Positions 14,537-19,886 of a stretch of DNA of 19,886 bases are shown here, piece after piece. The stretch is from CAZCWX01 sp964502465 (GTDB lineage: Bacteria; Desulfobacterota; Binatia; Bin18), in assembly GCA_964502465.1 (NCBI GenBank), contig CAZCWX010000639.1, positions 1-19,886 of the forward strand. The letters are read 5' to 3'. The translations under genes and the position numbers were made by a program. Under the pieces are notes generated by a model. That model saw only the letters and a list, made by a program, of their open reading frames with translations, did no database searches and was not told where the DNA came from. Position 1 is the first letter of the stretch. Every line of letters begins with the position of its first letter.

Positions 14537-15760
14537 ATGACTCAACCTTTATCCTCGCGCACCAAACTCACCTGGGTCGCAATCCTGTACTTCGCCGAAG
14601 GATTTCCCTTTGGTCTCCTGTTTGATGCGTTCCCTGTGTACTTCCGCAGTCGTGGCGTGAGTCTCGTGGATATTGGTCTGATCAGTTTAGCCGGCCTACC
14701 GTGGACACTCAAATTTCTCTGGGCACCAGCGGTCGATCTCTGGGGCAGACGGAGAAGTTGGATCATTACCTGCCAGGTGCTCCTGGCGATTAACCTCGGT
14801 CTCTTTCTCGTCCTGGAGCCAAGCCAGGCGAGCGTCACATTATGGATTTTTCTGGTTGCATTGGCGCTCTTCTCGGCGACTCAGGACATCGCCATCGATG
14901 CGTATACCATCGAGCTACTCGACGAGGATGAGATGGGACCAGCCAACGGTGTGCGCGTGAGCACCTATCGCGTCGCCCTGATTTGTGCCGGTGGTGTGTT
15001 TGTCGCGCTCGCAGGTCTCATTGGCTGGCAATCTGCCTTTAGTGCAGCAGCGATATTGATGGCTGGAGCGGCTGTGGTATCGAGTCGGGCACCCGAAGGG
15101 GTTCCTGCACGACCAGCGTATGAACACTGGTCCGTCACTCTCGAGCAGGCAGTCGTTGGTCCGCTGCGTAGTTTCTGGCGAAGACCAGGGGTCATTGCTG
15201 TCATGCTTTTCATCCTCATTTTTAAGCTTGGGGACATGGCCCTGGGACCGATGGTGAGACCGTTCTGGGTTGACCGACACTTTACTCCATTACAAATTGG
15301 TGCTGTTCCTGGCACCATTGGTGTCGTGAGTACGATTGCTGGCGCGCTCTTGGGCGGCCGGCTGACCAAGACCTGGGGGCTGTTTCAAGCCTTGTGGATA
15401 TTAGGGATAGCCCAAGCGGCATCCAATCTGGTCTATGCGGCCGCAGCAGCGCTGCCACCCTCTGATCTGCTTATGTATAGTGCTTCGGTCGTTGAGTCCT
15501 TTTGCGGTGGTCTCGGTACGGCGCCGTTTCTTGCTTTTCTCATGAGCATCTGTGACAAAACCCAAGCTGCCACCCAATATGCTGTACTGAGCGCGTTGTT
15601 TGGTCTGACCCGCTCGCTCTCTGGCGCTTTCTCTGGCTGGGCAGCGCAAAGTGTGGGCTATGCAACCTATTTTACTGCGACCTTCTTCCTAGCCTGGCCT
15701 GCGTTTCTCTTGTTGCCGTGGGTCAAGAAATGGATTGGAGAGGAAGGGAAGAAGGAGTAG
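14537..15760 (+). CDS. AmpG-like MFS permease
   Basis: Polytopic inner-membrane protein of 407 residues with about 12 hydrophobic segments. It carries AmpG/acetyl-CoA-transporter signatures: YFAEGFPFGLLFDAFPVYFR near the N-terminus, then DIGLISLAGLPWTLKFLWAP, SWIITCQ and ATQDIAIDAYTIELL. AmpG imports GlcNAc-anhydroMurNAc muropeptides for peptidoglycan recycling; members of this size have that or a related substrate, so the substrate is unproven. ATG 14537 starts the homology; a TTG at 14528 would add three residues. No Shine-Dalgarno is obvious. Not adjacent to other recycling genes. Confidence 0.83.
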   Translation: MTQPLSSRTKLTWVAILYFAEGFPFGLLFDAFPVYFRSRGVSLVDIGLISLAGLPWTLKFLWAPAVDLWGRRRSWIITCQVLLAINLGLFLVLEPSQASVTLWIFLVALALFSATQDIAIDAYTIELLDEDEMGPANGVRVSTYRVALICAGGVFVALAGLIGWQSAFSAAAILMAGAAVVSSRAPEGVPARPAYEHWSVTLEQAVVGPLRSFWRRPGVIAVMLFILIFKLGDMALGPMVRPFWVDRHFTPLQIGAVPGTIGVVSTIAGALLGGRLTKTWGLFQALWILGIAQAASNLVYAAAAALPPSDLLMYSASVVESFCGGLGTAPFLAFLMSICDKTQAATQYAVLSALFGLTRSLSGAFSGWAAQSVGYATYFTATFFLAWPAFLLLPWVKKWIGEEGKKE

Positions 15761-15795
15761 TACTCAGTCCAGGTGATTTTGCTGGGTTTATCACC

Positions 15796-15881
15796 GTCAT
15801 GCCCGCGCAGGCGGGCATCCAGGAAGCTCGCGCCGAAGCTGCGAGTTCACCGGTCTGGATGCCCGCCTGCGCGGGCATGAC
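15796..15881. repeat. REP-like palindromic repeat (26-bp perfect inverted arms)
   Basis: Left arm 15796-15821 begins GTCATGCCCGCGCAGG; right arm 15856-15881 is its exact reverse complement; the 34-bp spacer has further GC-rich pairing. Each arm also folds on itself (GCCCGC-GCAG-GCGGGC). The arm matches the widespread 'gtcatgcccgc-gcgggcat' intergenic repeats of proteobacterial genomes. A 6-bp inverted pair GGTGAT/ATCACC (15772-15777, 15790-15795) precedes it. As RNA it would form a very stable hairpin after the permease gene. Confidence 0.85.
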
Positions 15882-15947
15882 ACAGCCATGACCTATCCGT
15901 CAACTTCACACGGACGGACTAGTAGTATACATCCCTTCTTTACCTTT

Positions 15948-15968
15948 GCTGACAGCTGACAGCTGATC
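15948..15968 (+). repeat. Heptamer tandem repeat GCTGACA x3
   Basis: Three 7-bp units: GCTGACA, GCTGACA, GCTGATC. Related units in the opposite orientation lie on the other side of the carboxylesterase gene at 16706-16733. The rest of 15761-16031 holds the REP-like palindrome and no gene. Confidence 0.7.
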
Positions 15969-16031
15969 TGTTCCTTGCCTCCGACCGGCTTTTCAGATAG
16001 CAGGGAAACAACGCCGCAGGGGGATACGCAC

Positions 16032-16700
16032 ATGAATCTGATCCACACAGTTTTTGAGCCGCTGGGAGATGGGCCGCACCCAACACTACTCACCCTCCAT
16101 GGTTGGGGGGCGAGCGCACTCGACCTGATCGGTCTCGCACCGTACCTGTGCGAGGGAAAGTTTCTTGTGCTCTGTCCACAGGGACCACTTCAGGTGCCTC
16201 TCGGTGGAGCTGGTGTCGGTTACGGCTGGTTCCCTCTGACCATGGGAGGCCTCCTTGATCTCAGAGCGGTTTTGGCTGCACGCGAAGAGCTGCGCGCGTT
16301 TCTGCATGCCGCGATGAAACGCTATCCGATAGACAGCAAGAGGCTTGCTGTCCTGGGCTTCAGCCAGGGAGGAGTCATGGCTTATAGCCTTGGTCTTGGC
16401 GAGCCTGAACGGTTCGCGGCGCTCGCCGCACTCAGCTCGTGGCTGCCGCAGGACCTCCTGTCGGAGTTGCCCGACGTGCCGGCGACTGAGCAGTTACCAG
16501 TTCTTATTCAGTATGGCAGCCGAGACGAGTTGGTCGATGCTGGCCGCGCCCGACAATCGGTCGAGACCCTCCGCAATCTGCACATACCAATCACATATCG
16601 TGAGTATGATATGGGCCATGAACTCAATGCTCGCAGCCTCAGCGATCTTTCAGCCTGGCTGCAAGAAAAAGTGTTGTCGCCGATCGTGTTGGCATCCTAA
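16032..16700 (+). CDS. Phospholipase/carboxylesterase-type alpha/beta hydrolase
   Basis: A 222-residue serine hydrolase of the YpfH/carboxylesterase group, cytosolic with no signal peptide. The oxyanion region is LLTLHGWGAS; the nucleophile elbow is GFSQGG with Ser111; Asp165 is in YGSRDELV and His196 in DMGHEL complete the triad. AGGGGG lies 8 nt before ATG 16032; an upstream in-frame ATG at 15975 lacks such a site. The gene stands alone, flanked by heptamer repeats in inverted orientation and facing a convergent hydrolase. The substrate is unknown. Confidence 0.88.
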   Translation: MNLIHTVFEPLGDGPHPTLLTLHGWGASALDLIGLAPYLCEGKFLVLCPQGPLQVPLGGAGVGYGWFPLTMGGLLDLRAVLAAREELRAFLHAAMKRYPIDSKRLAVLGFSQGGVMAYSLGLGEPERFAALAALSSWLPQDLLSELPDVPATEQLPVLIQYGSRDELVDAGRARQSVETLRNLHIPITYREYDMGHELNARSLSDLSAWLQEKVLSPIVLAS

Positions 16701-16705
16701 CGAGC

Positions 16706-16733
16706 GATCAGCTTTCAGTGATCAGCCCTCAGC
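16706..16733 (-). repeat. Degenerate heptamer repeat, inverse of 15948-15968
   Basis: On the minus strand four 7-bp units: GCTGAGG, GCTGATC, ACTGAAA, GCTGATC, with the same GCTGAYM core and period as upstream of the esterase. The last plus-strand unit overlaps the stop of the convergent hydrolase. Confidence 0.6.
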
Positions 16734-17625
16734 TAGCAGAAGCAGGGTTGCCAAGGAATTCTCGTACCGCTTTCAGGAAATGGTCCAGTTGGTCATGATG
16801 GACCCAGTGCCCAGCGTTGGGAATGGTCACGACCGTGACGTCCTGGAATGCTTTGGCCCGCCCATCTTTCTCGGGATCTGACGCCCAAGATTCTCCCCCG
16901 CGAATAAGCAGCGTCGGACAGGTCACCCGACTCCAAATTTCCCAGGCATCATCAACATTAAAACGGTAGGGCGACTGAGCCCGGACGTAATTATCAAACT
17001 TCCACGTGTACGTTCCATCCTCGTTGCGATGCGTACCATGGAGCGTGAGATGGGAGGCTTGCCCCTCAGTGAGACGAGGGTTCGCTTCCTGCATGCGTTT
17101 CACCGCTTCATCCAAGGTCTTGTAGCGACGCGGCAGCCGACCAGCTAAATCCCGCATCTGAGCAATCCACAACTGCATACGCTCATGTGCATGTGTTGGT
17201 TGCTGTTGGATCATATGCGGCGGTGGACCTAATCCTTCTATCGAGACCACTTTCGCAACCTTGTGGGGATACACGCCAGAGTATTGCAGCACGATCCCGC
17301 CCCCCAGCGAATGGCCGATCAATAAGACTGGAAAACGATCGAGTTGGGCCAGGAGCTGGGCGATATCGACCACATACTCAATCATGGCATATTCGCTCCC
17401 CCGAGCCCATTCGGAATCTCCGTGCCCACGCAGATCAGGAGCAACGATGTGGTAGTCATTGCGCAAAGCCTGGGCGACCCAATCCCAATTGCGGGCATGG
17501 TCACGCCCTCCATGGATCAATGCCAAAAGAGGTTTCTCTGGATTGCCCCAATCAACATAATGAAGCTTGAGACGTTGGGAGTAATAGGAGTGCGATGTTG
17601 GTCCGATGATGTGTTGTCCAGCCAT
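16729..17625 (-). CDS. Alpha/beta hydrolase
   Basis: A 298-residue alpha/beta-hydrolase fold enzyme. HGGRDHARNWDWVAQ (38-52) holds the oxyanion segment, then VAPDLRGHGDSEW, nucleophile elbow GHSLGGG with Ser106, a post-strand-6 acid in SIEGLGPP, and His in NAGHWVHHDQLDHF near the C-terminus. Epoxide-hydrolase, haloalkane-dehalogenase and esterase relatives share this layout, so the substrate is open. ATG 17625 is selected by AAAGGA 7 nt upstream; the open frame to 17676 adds 17 residues over the divergent promoter region. It is divergent from the RES/Xre operon. Confidence 0.88.
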   Translation of the reverse strand: MAGQHIIGPTSHSYYSQRLKLHYVDWGNPEKPLLALIHGGRDHARNWDWVAQALRNDYHIVAPDLRGHGDSEWARGSEYAMIEYVVDIAQLLAQLDRFPVLLIGHSLGGGIVLQYSGVYPHKVAKVVSIEGLGPPPHMIQQQPTHAHERMQLWIAQMRDLAGRLPRRYKTLDEAVKRMQEANPRLTEGQASHLTLHGTHRNEDGTYTWKFDNYVRAQSPYRFNVDDAWEIWSRVTCPTLLIRGGESWASDPEKDGRAKAFQDVTVVTIPNAGHWVHHDQLDHFLKAVREFLGNPASAS

Positions 17626-17649
17626 GCCACGTCCTTTCTGGCCCGGATT

Positions 17650-17666
17650 GTAGCGGGAGAAGCTAC
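17650..17666. promoter_or_regulatory. Inverted repeat, possible operator of the RES/Xre operon
   Basis: GTAGC-7nt-GCTAC in the 81-bp intergenic space between the divergent hydrolase and the antitoxin gene. Xre-family antitoxins usually repress their own operon through such sites; the match is short and the role is inferred. Confidence 0.3.
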
Positions 17667-17706
17667 TGTGCTTCAACTATACCAGAACTTGACGGAGAGC
17701 CACTCT

Positions 17707-18351
17707 GTGGATATGGTTTGGATTATGAGTGATATCCAAATTCAATCCATTCACGAGCCATTCAATGATCGGAAGGTGGCACAGCTTGCTATGGATGCGC
17801 TGAAACGTGTGGCTGCTATGGGCTTGCTCCCCCAGGGGGAGACGATTCACTGTCTCAATGCTGCGGCATTCCAGAAAATTGCCAGAGGAATCTCCCAAGC
17901 AGGAATTGGACAGGGATTGCTGGCCGACCTGACCAGGGTTAAGAGTGGTGATGCAAAGCGCCTCTCTGCTACCCTGCAGCAGCTCAACGACGTCCTCGAT
18001 GCGTCTCCAGTTCCTAGCTACGAGTGGCCAGGGCTGGCGAAAATCTTAGGGGTTGACTTGGTAGCCCGTCTCGTTGGGATTTCCCCTTCGAGTGTACGGC
18101 GCTACCTCGCGGGCACCCGGTCCACCCCGGATAACGTTGCAGCTCGCGTACACTTTTTGGCGCTCGTGGTGGGTGATTTAGCTGGGGCATACAACGACAT
18201 TGGTATCCGGCGTTGGTTCGAGCGTCCACGCACGCTGCTCGGCAACCGGTCTCCTGCTCAGATTCTGGCACGTCAATGGCGTCCTGAAGGCCGAGAACCA
18301 CGGTTAGTGCGTCAACTCGCCCAATCTCTCACTGCCTCACCAGCAACATGA
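17707..18351 (+). CDS. Xre/MbcA/ParS-type antitoxin of a RES toxin
   Basis: A 214-residue protein. An HTH-like segment (WPGLAKILGVDLVARLVGIS, then PSSVRRYLAG, about 107-136) is followed by the MbcA/ParS/Xre toxin-binding module (GIRRWFERPRTLLGNRSPAQ, 166-185, and then ILARQWRPEG). These antitoxins bind RES toxins and repress the operon. It is longer than the usual 130-160 residues: the first 100 (DRKVAQLAMDALKRVAAMGL ... LADLTRVKSGDAKRLSATLQ) are helical and unfamiliar. GTG 17707 is preferred for GGAGA at 8 nt; ATG 17713 and ATG 17725 are alternatives. Its TGA overlaps the toxin ATG (ATGA), the classic coupled order. Confidence 0.83.
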   Translation: MDMVWIMSDIQIQSIHEPFNDRKVAQLAMDALKRVAAMGLLPQGETIHCLNAAAFQKIARGISQAGIGQGLLADLTRVKSGDAKRLSATLQQLNDVLDASPVPSYEWPGLAKILGVDLVARLVGISPSSVRRYLAGTRSTPDNVAARVHFLALVVGDLAGAYNDIGIRRWFERPRTLLGNRSPAQILARQWRPEGREPRLVRQLAQSLTASPAT

Positions 18352-18926
18352 TCGGTTTCCGACACGCCGATCCACGGTATCCTTTTCTGTGGGAAGATGC
18401 CTCTCAACCTGCGGCGCGGTGGCATGGTCCAGGCGAAGGACCAGCGCACTATTTGTGTGAGACCCCCGACGGTGCATGGGCAGAGTTCCTGCGGCACGAA
18501 GAAATTACAGAACCGGAAGATCTTGTCACCATTCGCCGTGCCTTGTGGGTAGTAGATATCAGAGATGAACCCTCCCACTCCCCTGTTCTTCCTGCTGAAA
18601 CACTGACTGGTGGTCCAGAAACTTACACGGCATGCCAACAGGAAGCTCGCCGTCTGCGCGGGAAGAAAGCTGTTCGGCTTGTCGCTCCCTCAGCTGCTTT
18701 GGTGCCAGGCGCTGCCCAGGGATGGTGTGTCAACGGGGGCTTACACCCCGGTCCGCCACGCGATGGTCAGGTGATTATCCTGTTTGGCCACCGTCCAGAC
18801 CTCGTTGGCTGGGCAGCCACTACCGAAGGCCGACCTGGAAGAGAATTACTGTCCCGGGTGCGTCACTTCTCAATGTCGAGAACCACAACACCAAAGAGCA
18901 ATGAGATTCCCCACACGAATCACTGA
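18348..18926 (+). CDS. RES-domain toxin
   Basis: A 192-residue RES-family protein; characterised members deplete cellular NAD+ by phosphorolysis or glycohydrolysis and arrest growth until neutralised. Diagnostic parts are QPAARWHGPGEGPAHYLCET and DGAWAEFLRHEEI, giving the expected Arg24, Tyr35 and Glu46, then VVDIRD (69-74) and LVAPSAAL with a candidate active-site Ser115. The last 20 residues are low-complexity polar. It starts at ATG 18348 inside the antitoxin stop and has no separate ribosome site, so its synthesis depends on the antitoxin. All key residues are intact, suggesting a working toxin. Confidence 0.87.
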   Translation: MIGFRHADPRYPFLWEDASQPAARWHGPGEGPAHYLCETPDGAWAEFLRHEEITEPEDLVTIRRALWVVDIRDEPSHSPVLPAETLTGGPETYTACQQEARRLRGKKAVRLVAPSAALVPGAAQGWCVNGGLHPGPPRDGQVIILFGHRPDLVGWAATTEGRPGRELLSRVRHFSMSRTTTPKSNEIPHTNH

Positions 18927-18944
18927 AGCAAAGGAGGCAATCAG

Positions 18945-19409
18945 ATGAGTGAGATACTAACGGTGTTGGACGATGACAGCCTCTACGAACGCTACGGCAA
19001 ACCGCTGGAGCAAGAACATCAGGGAAAGTACATCGCTATTAGCCGAGATGGACAGGTCATTGTGGATGCAGACGACGCGGTTGTGGTCGATCAAGCTATT
19101 GAGCGGTTCGGCAGCGGGAACTTCATGTTTCATCGGATCGGCTACAGCTATGTGGATAAGCTGAGGATTACGAGACAAAACTCTCTTGGTTGGTCAGATA
19201 CTCACGAAAACAGGACTTGGATGCCCCGCCCTGTGGGTGGGCCAGTGTTAGAAGACCGGCATGGCAAGCAAACGCACGAGTCCTGCGGTCTACGAGACGA
19301 AGTATCATGTAGTGTGGGCACCGAAGTAGCGGAAAGGGGGCCTGCGTGGCGCGCTCCGAGAACGGAGGGAGGAATTATTGCGGGAGATCGCCCAGGACTT
19401 TGGGTTTGA
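18945..19409 (+). CDS. Small conserved protein after RES/Xre, interrupted by IS200-like element
   Basis: Starts at ATG 18945 with AAAGGAGG 8 nt upstream, 18 bp after the RES stop. The first 75 residues form a compact alpha/beta protein (SLYERYGKPLEQEHQGKYIA, ISRDGQVIVDADDAVVVDQA, GNFMFHRIGYSYVDKLR) resembling small proteins that often end soon after such a YVDKLR segment. The frame then runs into the IS200-like element, giving a chimeric tail with no family sense (WMPRPVGGPVLEDRHGK...). If the element is removed at the ATTAC motifs (19171 joined to 19758), the frame reads DKLRITHISSVSVAAGKG and stops at TAG 19795-19797, for 88 residues. Function unknown; position suggests a third operon member. 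Confidence 0.6.
   Translation: MSEILTVLDDDSLYERYGKPLEQEHQGKYIAISRDGQVIVDADDAVVVDQAIERFGSGNFMFHRIGYSYVDKLRITRQNSLGWSDTHENRTWMPRPVGGPVLEDRHGKQTHESCGLRDEVSCSVGTEVAERGPAWRAPRTEGGIIAGDRPGLWV
19223..19242 (+). repeat. Left-end subterminal hairpin of the IS
   Basis: GCCC-C-GCCC / TGT / GGGTGGGC: an 8-bp stem with one wobble and one bulged C, the kind of imperfect palindrome recognised by Y1 transposases. Confidence 0.55.
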
Positions 19410-19692
19410 GATTGATACGTTAGAAGTGGCGGTGGATCAGGTGCATATCTTTCTGGATTTTCCGCCACGGTACTCGATGGCGAAGGTGGTAGGGATTGTG
19501 AAGAGCATCTCGGCCAGTCAAGTGTTCGGAGAGTTTCCGCAGTTACGCAAGCCGTTGTGGGCACGAGAGTTGTGGGAAGAGGGCTACTGTGCGCGGACGG
19601 TGGGCGACAAGGTAACGGCTGCGGTGATCCGCCGCTACATCTGCCAGCATCAAAGGGAGACTGGGCAGCAACGGCAATTGCAATTGTTTTAG
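19261..19692 (+). pseudogene. tnpA: IS200/IS605 TnpA transposase, inactivated
   Basis: Reads MASKRTSPAVYETKYHVVWA then PK-stop-RKGGLRG..., 143 codons plus stop. The internal TAG 19327-19329 (codon 23) falls where the family has Tyr in WAPKYR, a one-base change from TAC/TAT. The HUH motif reads DQVHIFLDFPP: the first His (residue 60) is Gln, also one base from His, while His62 remains. The rest is well preserved (KVVGIVKSISASQVFGEFP, LWEEGYCARTVG) and the catalytic-position Tyr is at codon 126 in IRRYICQHQ. With both a nonsense and a catalytic substitution the protein should be dead. Ends QLQLF. Confidence 0.85.
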
Positions 19693-19736
19693 CAAGAAAT
19701 CGCGGTGGCGCAGCCATGAATCGGGCGAAAAGCCCC

Positions 19737-19747
19737 GGCCTGTGGCC
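19737..19747 (+). repeat. Right-end subterminal hairpin of the IS
   Basis: GGCC-TGT-GGCC, immediately preceded by a second small hairpin GGGC-GAAAA-GCCC (19723-19735). Shares the CCTGTGG core with the left-end hairpin and ends 10 nt before the ATTAC boundary. Confidence 0.5.
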
Positions 19748-19814
19748 TGACTATTACCCACATCTCGTCGGTTTCCGTGGCTGCAGGAAAAGGATAGAAC
19801 GAGCCAGTTAAACG

Positions 19815-19824
19815 TTAGCGCTAA
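19815..19824. repeat. Palindrome TTAGCGCTAA before the last gene
   Basis: Perfect 10-bp palindrome directly abutting the Shine-Dalgarno of the gene at 19835; possible binding site, not assigned. Confidence 0.3.
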
Positions 19825-19834
19825 GGAGGGGGCG

Positions 19835-19886
19835 ATGGACTGGAGCGCAGCATTCCCAGAAGGCGAAGGCGAGGCTGAGAGAGGCA
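19835..19886 (+). CDS. Start of an unidentified gene, cut by window end
   Basis: ATG 19835 is preceded by AAGGAGGGGG (19823-19832) at good spacing. The 17 visible codons read MDWSAAFPEGEGEAERG and stay open to the end of the window; too short to assign a family. It may continue the RES/Xre operon, since with the IS removed the preceding gene would end about 37 bp upstream. Confidence 0.5.
   Translation, partial: MDWSAAFPEGEGEAERG

Larger units (their letters stand above)
19172..19757 (+). mobile_element. IS200/IS605-type insertion sequence, about 586 bp, decayed
   Basis: A single-gene element with a Y1 (HUH) transposase reading frame between two subterminal hairpins that share the core CCTGTGG: left 19223-19242, right 19737-19747. 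ATTAC precedes the proposed left end (19167-19171) and closes the right end (19753-19757), as expected for elements that insert 3' of a short target resembling their right cleavage site. There are no terminal inverted repeats or target duplication, as for the family. The left end is uncertain: CTCAC at 19201-19205, 17 nt before the hairpin, is an alternative. Confidence 0.65.

Noticed and set aside
15948..15968. CRISPR array or attachment site
   Set aside because: Units are 7 bp, contiguous, without spacers; too short for CRISPR and no integrase or tRNA nearby.
19327..19329. TAG in the transposase as pyrrolysine or programmed readthrough
   Set aside because: The site aligns with a non-catalytic Tyr, a single-base change, and the HUH His is also lost; decay is simpler.

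Overview
The window (about 20 kb, moderately GC-rich) looks like a Gram-negative, deltaproteobacteria-like chromosome. Pointers are a GyrB with the long Gram-negative-type insertion after TOPRIM, an E. coli-like GyrA, a periplasmic L,D-transpeptidase, a secreted gamma-glutamyltransferase, an AmpG-type muropeptide permease and fatty/aromatic-acid CoA enzymes. A UGA-encoded selenocysteine fits the many selenium-using lineages in that neighbourhood (Desulfobacterota, Binatota or Tectomicrobia-like). The exact taxon cannot be fixed from sequence reading alone.

Left half (1-9.3 kb), housekeeping: partial gyrB, then gyrA, then, overlapping the gyrA stop, a peroxiredoxin whose peroxidatic cysteine position is an in-frame TGA. 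This is very probably a selenocysteine peroxiredoxin, and it is the most notable item in the window. Then come a small membrane protein (minus strand) divergent from a small coiled-coil/phasin-like protein, an L,D-transpeptidase with LysM and its own recognisable promoter, a YjbQ-family protein, RadC, a two-domain MaoC-type hydratase, and ssb convergent with it, sharing a CTAG at the two stops.

Middle (9.3-15.8 kb): a secreted gamma-glutamyltransferase; a glutaryl-CoA-dehydrogenase-like flavoprotein overlapping a METTL-type protein methyltransferase (possibly acting on electron-transfer flavoprotein); endonuclease III; a ribbon-helix-helix/PIN toxin-antitoxin-like pair; and an AmpG-like MFS permease.

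Right end (15.8-19.9 kb), accessory: a REP-like long inverted repeat, degenerate heptamer repeats in opposite orientation flanking a carboxylesterase gene, an alpha/beta hydrolase, a RES/Xre toxin-antitoxin operon with a third small downstream gene, and a decayed IS200/IS605-type element that interrupts this third gene. An ATTAC motif at both deduced ends allows a tentative reconstruction of the pre-insertion gene. The window closes on the first 17 codons of another gene.

No tRNA, rRNA or CRISPR array was seen. No gene-free stretch exceeds about 300 bases.
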